Positions 7,337 through 14,261 of a DNA stretch of 15,518 bases are shown here, in pieces. Position 1 is the first letter of the stretch. Each line of letters starts with the position of its first letter. The notes beneath the pieces are model-generated. The model was given only the letters and a program-made list of their open reading frames with translations, had not been told where the DNA came from and searched no databases. Location: NCBI GenBank assembly GCA_964370305.1, contig CAYJIU010000050.1, forward strand, positions 1 to 15,518. The letters run 5' to 3'. The position numbers were made by a program, and so were the translations under genes. Origin of the DNA: CAYJAD01 sp964370305. Its GTDB lineage: Bacteria; Desulfobacterota; Desulfovibrionia; Desulfovibrionales; Desulfovibrionaceae.

Positions 7337-7412
7337 TGGCTCCCCGGGACGGACTTGAACCGCCAACCTAGTGATTAACAGTCACCCGCTCTGCCGATTG
7401 AGCTACCGGGGA
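7337..7412 (-). tRNA. tRNA-Asn (anticodon GUU)
   Basis: The 76-nt sequence folds into a complete cloverleaf: acceptor TCCCCGG/CCGGGGA, D stem GCTC/GAGC, anticodon stem GGTGA/TCACT with loop CTGTTAA, variable loop AGGTT, and T stem GGCGG/CCGTC with loop TTCAAGT. The anticodon is GTT, which reads AAC and AAU. The discriminator base is G and the CCA end is encoded in the gene. GUU is one of the four GUN anticodons whose G34 is replaced by queuosine in bacteria that have the pathway; queH lies directly upstream on the same strand. Confidence 0.98.
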
Positions 7413-7437
7413 ATGTTGCACCTTAGTGCGAAGAATG

Positions 7438-7466
7438 TTTTTATGCTACTTGTTTGTAATAGTCAA
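7438..7466 (-). promoter_or_regulatory. Predicted promoter of tRNA-Asn
   Basis: On the minus strand TTGACT (7466-7461) and TAAAAA (7443-7438) are spaced by 17 bp. The expected start is about 20 nt before the mature tRNA 5' end at 7412. The tRNA can therefore be transcribed independently of queH. Confidence 0.65.
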
Positions 7467-7536
7467 GTAAATATGAAAAAAAAATTTTTTACCTATTCTA
7501 ATGATAAGCTATTAAAAAAATAAAATAAATTCCAGA

Positions 7537-8100
7537 CTAATGTTGTAGTTTGTTTAATTTTTTTGCATGCCGTTCTGCTTCACTGTAGATGCATCCGCAA
7601 TAGTTTTGGCGGTAGAGGTCAAATGTTTTAGATAGATCAATACCTTTTTGCCATTCAGTCCTAAAATCTTCGTAATAAAAGTGAACACCAGAGAGCTTAG
7701 CGGCAATCTCAGCTTGAGTTAGAATTAATTCATGATTTTGGTAGCGTGAATACAATAAGGATGAGCAAAACGCGTCAAATTGTCCATCTTTTGTCATTTT
7801 TGCACATATATCAAAGCGCGAAAAATAACAAAATTCGCAACGATTTTTACCACTTGCTTGCAAGCTACTGGCAGAATGTATCCATGTTTGAACATCCCAC
7901 ACATCATCACGCCAAAGCATAGGCAAATCTAATTGCTTAGCACATTCAACCATAGCTTCACGCCGCCTTAAATACTCACTGAGCGGATGAATGTTTGGAT
8001 TGGCAAAAAGTCCTGTAACCTCGTACCCTTGAGCGCGTAAGCGCAATACTGGAACAATGGCACAAGGCCCACAACAAACATGGAGTAAAATCTTGCTCAT
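7537..8100 (-). CDS. queH: Epoxyqueuosine reductase QueH (DUF208 family)
   Basis: The 187-residue protein belongs to the DUF208/QueH family, which reduces epoxyqueuosine to queuosine at position 34 of tRNA as a non-homologous substitute for the cobalamin enzyme QueG. The cysteines that bind the iron-sulfur cluster and metal are visible: HVCCGPC (7-13), CEFC (88-91) and CGC (168-170). FANPNIHP (32-39) and a following Arg-rich stretch are also typical. The frame stays open upstream to 8232 but would then overlap rne by over 100 nt; ATG 8100 fits the family N-terminus MSKILLHVCCGPC and lies 16 nt after the rne stop. The ribosome site is weak (GGGA close to the ATG). It is probably co-transcribed with the RNase gene. 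Confidence 0.93.
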   Translation of the reverse strand: MSKILLHVCCGPCAIVPVLRLRAQGYEVTGLFANPNIHPLSEYLRRREAMVECAKQLDLPMLWRDDVWDVQTWIHSASSLQASGKNRCEFCYFSRFDICAKMTKDGQFDAFCSSLLYSRYQNHELILTQAEIAAKLSGVHFYYEDFRTEWQKGIDLSKTFDLYRQNYCGCIYSEAERHAKKLNKLQH

Positions 8101-8116
8101 AATCCCACAACCAAGG

Positions 8117-10315
8117 CTAAGTACGTATACGCACTTCAATATGCTTGCCAAGTTGCTCTTCAATCTCACTAATACGCTGACGTTTATGATTAAGTAAGTA
8201 TAAAGCCAGCTCCAGCGACGTTTCAAAAGCAAAGCTATCGGCCTGTGTAGCCCGCCCTTGACGCGTCATTTCACGTAAAGCCTGCAATGATTGCCATTCT
8301 AGATTTCGGCGCATACCAGTGCCTCGGCAATGCGGGCAAGTTTCCATAGTAATGGCCAAGGCTGATGAAGCAGTACGCTGGCGCACAAGCTCTAACAATC
8401 CAAAGGATGATATGCGCCCAACGTCATGCCTTGCGCGGTCACTTTTCATGGCTGTGCGCATGGTTTTTTCCACTTCGCGCACATGATTTTTATCACGCAT
8501 CTCGATAAAATCTATAACAATTTGCCCGCCTATATCGCGCAATTTCAAGTGCCTTGCAATGGCCTCTGCTGCTTCAAGATTTGTTTTTAGGGCCATGGAT
8601 GAAAAATTTGCCTTGCCGGAAATTTTACCCGAGTTAATATCAATGGACATAAGGGCTTCAGTTTGGTCAAATACCAAACGCCCTCCCGACGGCAAAACAA
8701 CTTCTCGCGAATAAATTTGTTCAAGCTGGCGTTGGATGGCAAAACGCTCCCATAGGGTTTGGCGTACATTTGCATGCACACGAACTAAATCCTTCTTGCG
8801 TGGGAAAAGCAATGCTACAATTTCACGTAATTTTTCAGCCATTTCCGCATTATCAACCCACACTTCATGTACGTCATCTGTAAGATAATCTCGAATAGCA
8901 CGCTCAGCTAGTTTTGGTTCTTGGTACACAAGTAAGGGGGCAGCCTCGCTAACACCACGTTTGCGAATCTCTTTCCAAACCCTCTTTAAGTATTGTAAAT
9001 CATTTTTTAAAGTTGTCTTTGATGTGCCTGCGCTCACAGTGCGCACAATAACACCAAGGCCAGCACCCGGCTCAATACCTTCCATCATTTCACGCAAGCG
9101 CGTGCGCTCATCTTCACTATCCACTTTACGGGAAATGCCAATTTGTTCTTGGCCCGGAGTTAGTACCAAAAAACGCCCCGCTAACGATAGCCAAGTAGTT
9201 AAAAAAGCACCCTTATTTCCTGTAGGTTCTTTCACAACTTGTACGAGTATTTCTTGGCCTGGCTTAATAACTTGCTGAATAGGAGGATATTTTTTACCCT
9301 TGGCAGACTCATGGTGACTTTGATAATATTCGGGATGAATTTCATCGATTTGCAAAAAACCATTCTTTGCCGCGCCATAATTAATAAATGCCGCTTGTAA
9401 ATTTGTATCTACGTTATGTACAACACCCTTATATATATTATTTTTAGTCTTAGCCTGATGTAGCATTTCTAAATAATATTCATGAATGGCCCCCTCTTCA
9501 GTAAGTGCCACTTCCACTTGCTCACCAGACACCAAGCTTATGAACATAGTACGCCGCTTACCAGAAGTAGTTGCAGCCTTTTTCCCCACAGAAGCTCTGG
9601 CCCGTCCCGGTTTACCCTCAGCCACAGAAGTGCTCTGCGTTTGTTTAGCTTTTGTTGGTGTAAGCTTAGTACTATCTTCTGCGCTGATTTTTTCTGTAAT
9701 TTGTCTACCCTTGCCCCTCTTACCACGCCCACCGCGACGCCCTCGCCTACTTTTTAATGCTGGCGTATCTGCTGCTTCATCAATAGTATCAGGAGTATCT
9801 TCTACGATTAATTGTTGCTCTTCAACCACTGGCGTGGCTGTGTGCTCTGCGCTTACAGATTTTTTTGTGGAGCGACTTGGAGTTTTTCTAACTTGCTTTT
9901 TAGGTGTGGCTTTGGTCTTAACCTCTTCATCCTTAGGTAATTCTGGCAAGGTATCCACAGGCAATTCTGGTGTGGTGCCCGATAATTGCACGGTTGAATC
10001 AGCTGTTTTTTTACTCCGAGTAGTTCGTGATGTGGTGCTTTTTTTGCGCGCTGGCTTTACATTTTCGGTGGTAGTAGCTGATTTGGATATGCTGCTTTCA
10101 TCAACATTTGATACTTCTTGCTTAGCACTTTTAGCACGTGATGGCGTGGTTTTACGCGCAGTTTTTGGCGTTGTTGTACTTTTTGAGCTTGCAGTCGCCT
10201 TTTTTTGAGTTGTATTTACAGTTTTTTTTGAAGCTGTGGCAGGGGTAGTTTTGCGTGTACGTTTAGGCTTGGGCGATGCAACAGCATCAGCCTCTTTTTT
10301 ATTTTCGTCAGTCAT
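8117..10315 (-). CDS. rne: Ribonuclease E/G family protein with long basic N-terminal extension
   Basis: This 732-residue endoribonuclease should cut single-stranded AU-rich RNA in mRNA decay and rRNA/tRNA processing. Residues about 257-732 form the catalytic unit: an S1-like segment (about 294-360), the magnesium-binding aspartates Asp559 (MSIDINSGK) and Asp602 (VIDFIEM), and the zinc-link CPHC at 660-663. That unit is of RNase G size. Ahead of it is an unusual extension of about 255 residues, rich in Lys, Thr, Ser, Ala and Pro with an Arg/Gly tract RGRRGGRGKRGKGR (190-203). It is surely disordered and probably binds RNA or partners. E. coli RNase E instead has its disordered region at the C-terminus. 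ATG 10315 has AAGGA 5-6 nt upstream. The symbol rng would also be defensible. Confidence 0.93.
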   Translation of the reverse strand: MTDENKKEADAVASPKPKRTRKTTPATASKKTVNTTQKKATASSKSTTTPKTARKTTPSRAKSAKQEVSNVDESSISKSATTTENVKPARKKSTTSRTTRSKKTADSTVQLSGTTPELPVDTLPELPKDEEVKTKATPKKQVRKTPSRSTKKSVSAEHTATPVVEEQQLIVEDTPDTIDEAADTPALKSRRGRRGGRGKRGKGRQITEKISAEDSTKLTPTKAKQTQSTSVAEGKPGRARASVGKKAATTSGKRRTMFISLVSGEQVEVALTEEGAIHEYYLEMLHQAKTKNNIYKGVVHNVDTNLQAAFINYGAAKNGFLQIDEIHPEYYQSHHESAKGKKYPPIQQVIKPGQEILVQVVKEPTGNKGAFLTTWLSLAGRFLVLTPGQEQIGISRKVDSEDERTRLREMMEGIEPGAGLGVIVRTVSAGTSKTTLKNDLQYLKRVWKEIRKRGVSEAAPLLVYQEPKLAERAIRDYLTDDVHEVWVDNAEMAEKLREIVALLFPRKKDLVRVHANVRQTLWERFAIQRQLEQIYSREVVLPSGGRLVFDQTEALMSIDINSGKISGKANFSSMALKTNLEAAEAIARHLKLRDIGGQIVIDFIEMRDKNHVREVEKTMRTAMKSDRARHDVGRISSFGLLELVRQRTASSALAITMETCPHCRGTGMRRNLEWQSLQALREMTRQGRATQADSFAFETSLELALYLLNHKRQRISEIEEQLGKHIEVRIRT

Positions 10316-10351
10316 AATAATCCTTTGAGTAAAAATTTCGGCTCAGTTTAT

Positions 10352-10406
10352 ACACATAGCCCATGTGTTTTGCGCAGCGACTGCCTGTAAAAACAAGGGC
10401 GCGCAA
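10352..10406 (-). promoter_or_regulatory. Two stem-loops in the region upstream of the RNase gene
   Basis: Nearest the gene is ACACAT-N5-ATGTGT (10368-10352 on the minus strand), about 37 nt before the start codon. Next to it TTGCGC (10406-10401) pairs with GCGCAA (10375-10370), enclosing a smaller GCC/GGC plus TGT/ACA hairpin. E. coli rne mRNA is autoregulated through 5'-UTR hairpins, so a similar role is possible. Whether the whole region is transcribed depends on the start point, which I could not fix. Confidence 0.4.
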
Positions 10407-10428
10407 TACAAAAAATTCTTTAATGCTC

Positions 10429-10444
10429 ACACAATTCATTGTGT
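10429..10444. promoter_or_regulatory. Palindrome ACACAATTCATTGTGT upstream of the RNase gene
   Basis: ACACAAT-TC-ATTGTGT is a perfect 7-bp inverted repeat with a 2-bp spacer. Its core CACAATTCATTGTG recurs exactly at 14275-14288, in the promoter of the EPSP-synthase-like gene. Here it overlaps a weak possible -35 on the minus strand (TTGTGT). A shared DNA-binding protein is inferred; the regulator is unknown. Confidence 0.5.
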
Positions 10445-10482
10445 TCTTCGGCAGGGTACGTCTTTTTGAAAAATATGCAAGA

Positions 10483-10516
10483 AATAAAAAAACCTCAGCA
10501 ATGTATGCCAAGGTTT
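10483..10516 (-). terminator. Intrinsic terminator closing the five-gene minus-strand run
   Basis: On the minus strand an 11-bp stem (10516-10506 with 10500-10490, including two G-U pairs) and a 5-nt loop are followed by TTTTTTTATT. It lies 44 nt after the stop of the last lipoprotein gene and separates that run from the RNase gene, which must have its own promoter. Confidence 0.85.
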
Positions 10517-10560
10517 AAATTTTTACGGATTTAATACAACCGTAACAACATGTAAAAACA

Positions 10561-11193
10561 CTACAATTTTGTATACGTTGATGGAGTAACCTTAGCTGAC
10601 CCTGTGGTTTCCTCCGTAAGCAATGGGCGCACATCTGGGGTTATGGGTACTGTGGCAGTGCCCATAGCTATGACTTCATTGCTGGGGGTATGAATAAGGC
10701 GCATGCTAAAGCGCACTTGCTCAGGCGTTATAACATAAGTTCCGGCAAGCACAGTTTGGCTTGAAACATGCCGCTTGGCAAGCAAACTTGTATCGCGGGT
10801 GAGCAACATTTCGCCTTGCTTTTTCTGGAAAAATATTTCCTTACCCTTACGCAACTCTTGAAAACGGTAGCCTTTGCTTATCATCCAACGACTAACTTCT
10901 TCACTCATTTGTCGTGCAAGAGCGCAAGAAACTTCTAAATTGTTAATATTTACCGGCACAGTTGCCATGACGGTAACACTTTCACGCAATTCAAGCTCAC
11001 GCATGGGCAGTTGTTCCTTAGGCGTAGTTGCCGCAGTGACTTTGCCGCGTTGCATAATCTGACTGTCAAGTTGCATGGCAATGCTATCAGCAGCTTTAGG
11101 GGCGTGGGCAGTTGAAAAAGGCATACTACCAGCAGCGCAGCCTTGGCTAAGTACAAGTACTAAAACAACTAAAATATTTTGAATTATTCGCAT
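10561..11193 (-). CDS. FlgO-domain lipoprotein (second copy)
   Basis: The 210-residue protein has a hydrophobic signal (about 1-18) ending SQGC with Cys19 as the likely lipidated residue; the lipobox is not classical, because position -3 is Ser and the Leu lies at -4. Residues about 36-185 match the FlgO-type domain as I know it: an alpha-helical start, an ALARQMSEEVSRWM helix, then GEMLLTRD (127-134) and a VLAGTYV strand (148-154). In Vibrio, FlgO is an outer-membrane lipoprotein needed for stable flagella, but the domain occurs in other settings and no flagellar gene is in view. I chose ATG 11193, which gives the signal sequence; the open frame to 11364 overlaps the upstream gene. It lies 7 nt after the small exported protein. 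Confidence 0.75.
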   Translation of the reverse strand: MRIIQNILVVLVLVLSQGCAAGSMPFSTAHAPKAADSIAMQLDSQIMQRGKVTAATTPKEQLPMRELELRESVTVMATVPVNINNLEVSCALARQMSEEVSRWMISKGYRFQELRKGKEIFFQKKQGEMLLTRDTSLLAKRHVSSQTVLAGTYVITPEQVRFSMRLIHTPSNEVIAMGTATVPITPDVRPLLTEETTGSAKVTPSTYTKL

Positions 11194-11200
11194 AATATTC

Positions 11201-11497
11201 TCATCGTAAGGTACGGATTTGAAGGTCAATAATTTGCAATTCACGCTGTAAGGTGTCACGCAATTCAGTTGTATTGCACGTTGCAAGAGCAAGTAAGTAA
11301 TGTTGGCGTGCAAGCTCATAGCGACGATCGCCTTTATATTTCGTTGCAAGCTCCCAATGTTCAATGGTTTCTTCTAGCATATCCGTTTTTGGTGCTAGCC
11401 GTGGTTTATCATTAAATTCCTCCACAGTCAAAGCTAACGCCGGACTTACAAACACTAAACTCATCAAAGCCATGAAAGTAAAAAATATGTTTTTCAT
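11201..11497 (-). CDS. Small exported helical protein, function unknown
   Basis: This 98-residue protein is not one I recognise. It starts with a Sec signal peptide with a good cleavage site after ALA (20-22), leaving a mature chain of about 76 residues. The mature part is largely helical: residues 39-75 look like one TPR-type helical hairpin (EHWELA, YELARQHYLLAL), and the rest is an amphipathic helix. A single Cys is at 74. I chose ATG 11497 with GGGAA 6 nt upstream rather than ATG 11509, which has no ribosome site. It sits between two FlgO-domain lipoproteins, with gaps of 21 and 7 nt, so it probably acts with them at the cell envelope. A TPR-like adaptor is an inference only. Confidence 0.7.
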   Translation of the reverse strand: MKNIFFTFMALMSLVFVSPALALTVEEFNDKPRLAPKTDMLEETIEHWELATKYKGDRRYELARQHYLLALATCNTTELRDTLQRELQIIDLQIRTLR

Positions 11498-11518
11498 AAT
11501 AATTCCCATGATATTCTA

Positions 11519-12208
11519 TTATTGTGTACCGTGTAAACCTGGCCCTGTCGAAGCGGGCGCGCTTTTATATGGCGCAGGCCTTATGTGCAAAGTACCGCTT
11601 GAAAGGCCCAAGCTTGGCTTTGTCGCTTGTACTTCGGCCGCAGAAGGAGGTGGGATAATGGGTTGAGCTAAGCGAGTCATAAGGGCAGTATTCACTAATA
11701 CCAATTGACCAGTGCGCAAAACCATGCCATCGCTAGCGCGCACAAGTCTAGCATTAATGAATATTGCATCTTGATCATAATGATAAGTCCCCACAATTAA
11801 AGCCGCCCATTTGCCTTGGGTACTTACAAGCCCACGCCTTAGCATGGCAAAATCTCCTTGGCCTAAGAGCACGTCAATATTACCGGTGAGGTGGTACTCA
11901 CGCACCGGAAAGCCGCGCTGATTAAATTCATAAATTAGCGACTCTCCTAGCAAATTGCCTAAGGAGCTGGTTTGAGCTTTATTATTGAGATTAACAAAGG
12001 ACGAAGGCATAGCCACAAGGCCAGTTAAAAGGCTATTATCGGTGGTGGCAAGCATTTGATCTGCAAGCTCCCGCACTTTTAACTTTAGCTCCTGAGCATT
12101 GATGTACTCTGGGTCTACGGCACTTGGCTCACTTTTGCCAGAGCAACCTGCCGCAAGCAAGGCCTGAAGCAACAACGCAAACAATAAAAAACGTGTAATA
12201 ATACGCAT
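11519..12208 (-). CDS. FlgO-domain lipoprotein (first copy)
   Basis: The 229-residue protein has a signal sequence ending LLAAGC, with Cys22 the predicted lipid attachment site and Ser23 following. Residues about 40-177 fit the FlgO-type domain: helix SSLGNLLGESL (81-91), then GDFAMLRRG (118-126), and strands LIVGTYHYDQDAIFINARLV. A Pro/Ser/Gly-rich tail of about 45 residues follows, which may span or sit on the cell wall. It is related in domain type to the second copy but too diverged to be a recent duplication. I chose ATG 12208 with GGGAG 6 nt upstream; the frame is open to 12322 but lacks a signal sequence there. A 103-nt gap separates it from the small coiled-coil gene. Confidence 0.78.
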   Translation of the reverse strand: MRIITRFLLFALLLQALLAAGCSGKSEPSAVDPEYINAQELKLKVRELADQMLATTDNSLLTGLVAMPSSFVNLNNKAQTSSLGNLLGESLIYEFNQRGFPVREYHLTGNIDVLLGQGDFAMLRRGLVSTQGKWAALIVGTYHYDQDAIFINARLVRASDGMVLRTGQLVLVNTALMTRLAQPIIPPPSAAEVQATKPSLGLSSGTLHIRPAPYKSAPASTGPGLHGTQ

Positions 12209-12311
12209 ATAAACTCCCGCAGCCAGACAATAATTTGGTACAGCATTGCCGAGCTTACAATTTATATTCGGCCCCATGACAAAAAACTTTAGAAAATGTC
12301 TTAAAGAAAAG

Positions 12312-12569
12312 CTAAGGTTCAATATTCTCGGCTATGATTCGTCTTATACGAGTCAAGCGTAGCTCCTTCCTAGTCATAAGCATAAGTTTTTCTTGACGCA
12401 GTTTATGTATATCTTGCGCATGAAATACACCAGCTGCAGGGTCTTCTGATGCAAGCAAGGTGCGCAAGGCGGCGTCATTTTCATCAAGCATTACATCAAT
12501 TATTGCTATCTCCGCTTCCAATTGCGTCTTGGTCTGCGGCAATAATGCGTCGTCGGACAGGTTTTTCAT
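12312..12569 (-). CDS. Small coiled-coil-like protein, function unknown
   Basis: This 85-residue charged protein is not one I recognise. It has no signal or membrane segment and is predicted mostly helical, with two antiparallel helical stretches (about 12-38 and 50-82, the second very basic: RKELRLTRIRR). It resembles small hairpin proteins that act as partners or chaperones. Its first 74 nt overlap the 3' end of the preceding gene in another frame. ATG 12569 has GGAG 7 nt upstream, which supports real, coupled translation; an upstream TTG in the same frame is a less likely start. A gene-calling artefact remains possible, so confidence is moderate. Confidence 0.62.
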   Translation of the reverse strand: MKNLSDDALLPQTKTQLEAEIAIIDVMLDENDAALRTLLASEDPAAGVFHAQDIHKLRQEKLMLMTRKELRLTRIRRIIAENIEP

Positions 12570-14235
12570 CAACAATCTCCGGCAAAGGTTTTTTCATATG
12601 TGGACAAGGGAGGGCATTGTACAAATGCCAAAATTGCGGATAAAGGCTGGTCATAATACCAGGATTTGTTAATTTTAAGTTAGGCTTAACAAAAGCGCAT
12701 AAGGCGTAAGCCATGGCCCAATGGGCAGAGGAGGCAGTCCATGCAATTCCATCATCTTCAAAATGTGGTATGGCAACTATAAGGCCATCAGCATCCCCTA
12801 ATTTAAAACCAAAATAATTGAGAAATGAAAATACATCATCAAGGTTATCATATGGCAAATCAGGTAGATATGACTTTTCACCACGCAGGGCTGGCACCAA
12901 GGCTAAGGCTACAGCCAAGGGCGCAAAACGCTCATCAAAAGACGCTACATGCAATTTTTCCTGCAAGGCTTTATCACTGCTTATAGCCACAATTTGCCCT
13001 GCATCTATGTTCACATCAACCCCGCATTTAGTGAGCATATCAATAATATCATCGGCCAAGGGACATTTAGGCCAAAGCCCTTCTAAACACACCTTACCGC
13101 CAGCAACAGCTGGCAAAGCTAATAAATAAGCCGCAAAGGACATTTCTACCCCAAGTTCCGGCTCTTTTGGCGTGGTAATGGCACTGGGGGTGATATATAA
13201 TGTATGTCCATCTCTTTTAATATCTGCACCGCTAGGCACAAGCACACTCAGTGCTTCCTCAATAATACTATCAGCTTGAGCGTGGGCTTTAAGCTCAAAG
13301 CGCACTGCTCTTTCCCAAAATGGTGCCGCAAGTATAAAACCAAGCGCGACATCGCCATCAATATCATTTGGTATATCAATTACATCTGGTAATACTCCCG
13401 AGCACTCAAGGCGCAAAGGAAAGCCCGTGGTACCCGGTATGGCATTGGAAAGGCGCGCCCCCACTTGTGGCAAAAATCGCCGTAAGGGTGTGAAGTCTGC
13501 CAGCTTAAGGTTTGACTCTCCTGTAAACTTAGCCCGAGTGGGCTGCCCCACGTAATGGCCTAATAACAAATAGAAGTTTAGGGCATCGTCGCCTACAAAA
13601 ATAACTTTATCGGGTAAGGAAAGCCCCCCGCCTTCTCTGGCTTTAAGAGTTCCGTCTTCATCCCAAGCTAGAGAAGTGGCACATTGATTATACATCTTTA
13701 CACATTCAACTTCTGCATCATTTAAAAGGGCAGGACGCAAAAATAAGGCAGATCCTGACGCACCAGCAAGACTCAAATAAAAACGGCTTCGCCTGCTAAC
13801 CAAGGGCGCGTGCATGTGTACATCAAGCTCTTCCTTGGTGGGAGCCAAGTTAAAGGCCACACGTTTATCATCACCATATTGCGGTTTAGCTGAAAATTCT
13901 ATTTCTTGAAATAAGGCGAATAATTGCTGAATGATACGTGGATCGCGAGTCATTTGCGTGGAGTGTTTTTCCCACGATGTGCGCAGAGTTTTTTCTTCCT
14001 TCGGGTCAAGGTGGCCGTGTTTTGCTTTCATTTTATCAAGGATATTACAACGCCTAGCAAGCATTTTTAAGATATCCTTGTCCATATTCATAATGGTTTC
14101 ACGCAAGGGTGGGCGTTTAATGAGGCGATCCGCTGAACGGCTAGGGCTACGCTCAAAATTATGAGCTGGCACACGCTCAGATGTAGACGCTTCTGAAGTA
14201 TGATCTTGAGGGTTATTTTCGTTATGATTATCCAT
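12496..14235 (-). CDS. Chorismate-mutase-like domain fused to a degenerate EPSP-synthase fold
   Basis: This 579-residue protein has three parts. Residues 1-44 are polar and disordered. Residues about 45-120 look like an AroQ-type chorismate mutase: Arg61, Lys72, Glu80 and Gln119 keep the spacing of E. coli Arg28, Lys39, Glu52 and Gln88, while Arg51 is Lys79. Residues about 125-545 align along the whole EPSP synthase (AroA) fold, for example FTGESNLK...LRRFLPQVGARL (237-262) and the GFILAAPFW helix. However, the residues that bind substrate and catalyse are replaced: Lys22 by Ala163, Arg124 by Ala246, Ser-Ser-Gln by Asp-Gly-Asp (293-295), Asp313 by Gly362, Glu341 by Phe433, Arg386 by His505, Lys411 by Leu531. 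It may be a pseudoenzyme, a regulator, or an enzyme with altered chemistry. The start at 14235 follows a GAAGG and a good promoter. Confidence 0.72.
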   Translation of the reverse strand: MDNHNENNPQDHTSEASTSERVPAHNFERSPSRSADRLIKRPPLRETIMNMDKDILKMLARRCNILDKMKAKHGHLDPKEEKTLRTSWEKHSTQMTRDPRIIQQLFALFQEIEFSAKPQYGDDKRVAFNLAPTKEELDVHMHAPLVSRRSRFYLSLAGASGSALFLRPALLNDAEVECVKMYNQCATSLAWDEDGTLKAREGGGLSLPDKVIFVGDDALNFYLLLGHYVGQPTRAKFTGESNLKLADFTPLRRFLPQVGARLSNAIPGTTGFPLRLECSGVLPDVIDIPNDIDGDVALGFILAAPFWERAVRFELKAHAQADSIIEEALSVLVPSGADIKRDGHTLYITPSAITTPKEPELGVEMSFAAYLLALPAVAGGKVCLEGLWPKCPLADDIIDMLTKCGVDVNIDAGQIVAISSDKALQEKLHVASFDERFAPLAVALALVPALRGEKSYLPDLPYDNLDDVFSFLNYFGFKLGDADGLIVAIPHFEDDGIAWTASSAHWAMAYALCAFVKPNLKLTNPGIMTSLYPQFWHLYNALPCPHMKKPLPEIVDEKPVRRRIIAADQDAIGSGDSNN

Positions 14236-14261
14236 ACCAGCCTTCGCTTTTTCGCTATTAT

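Noticed and set aside
9486..10208. A 240-codon open frame on the plus strand
   Set aside because: It is antisense to the Lys/Thr/Ser/Ala-rich extension of the RNase gene; its Val/Leu/Ser/Phe-rich product is what such repeats give on the other strand. No ribosome site or domain.
10308..10511. A 67-codon minus-strand frame ending at the RNase gene start
   Set aside because: It begins inside the terminator hairpin of the preceding run and covers the RNase leader; no ribosome site and no domain.
10563..10574. Palindrome TACAATTTTGTA near the end of the second FlgO-domain gene
   Set aside because: It lies within the coding 3' end, has a different core from the shared palindrome, and is likely chance.
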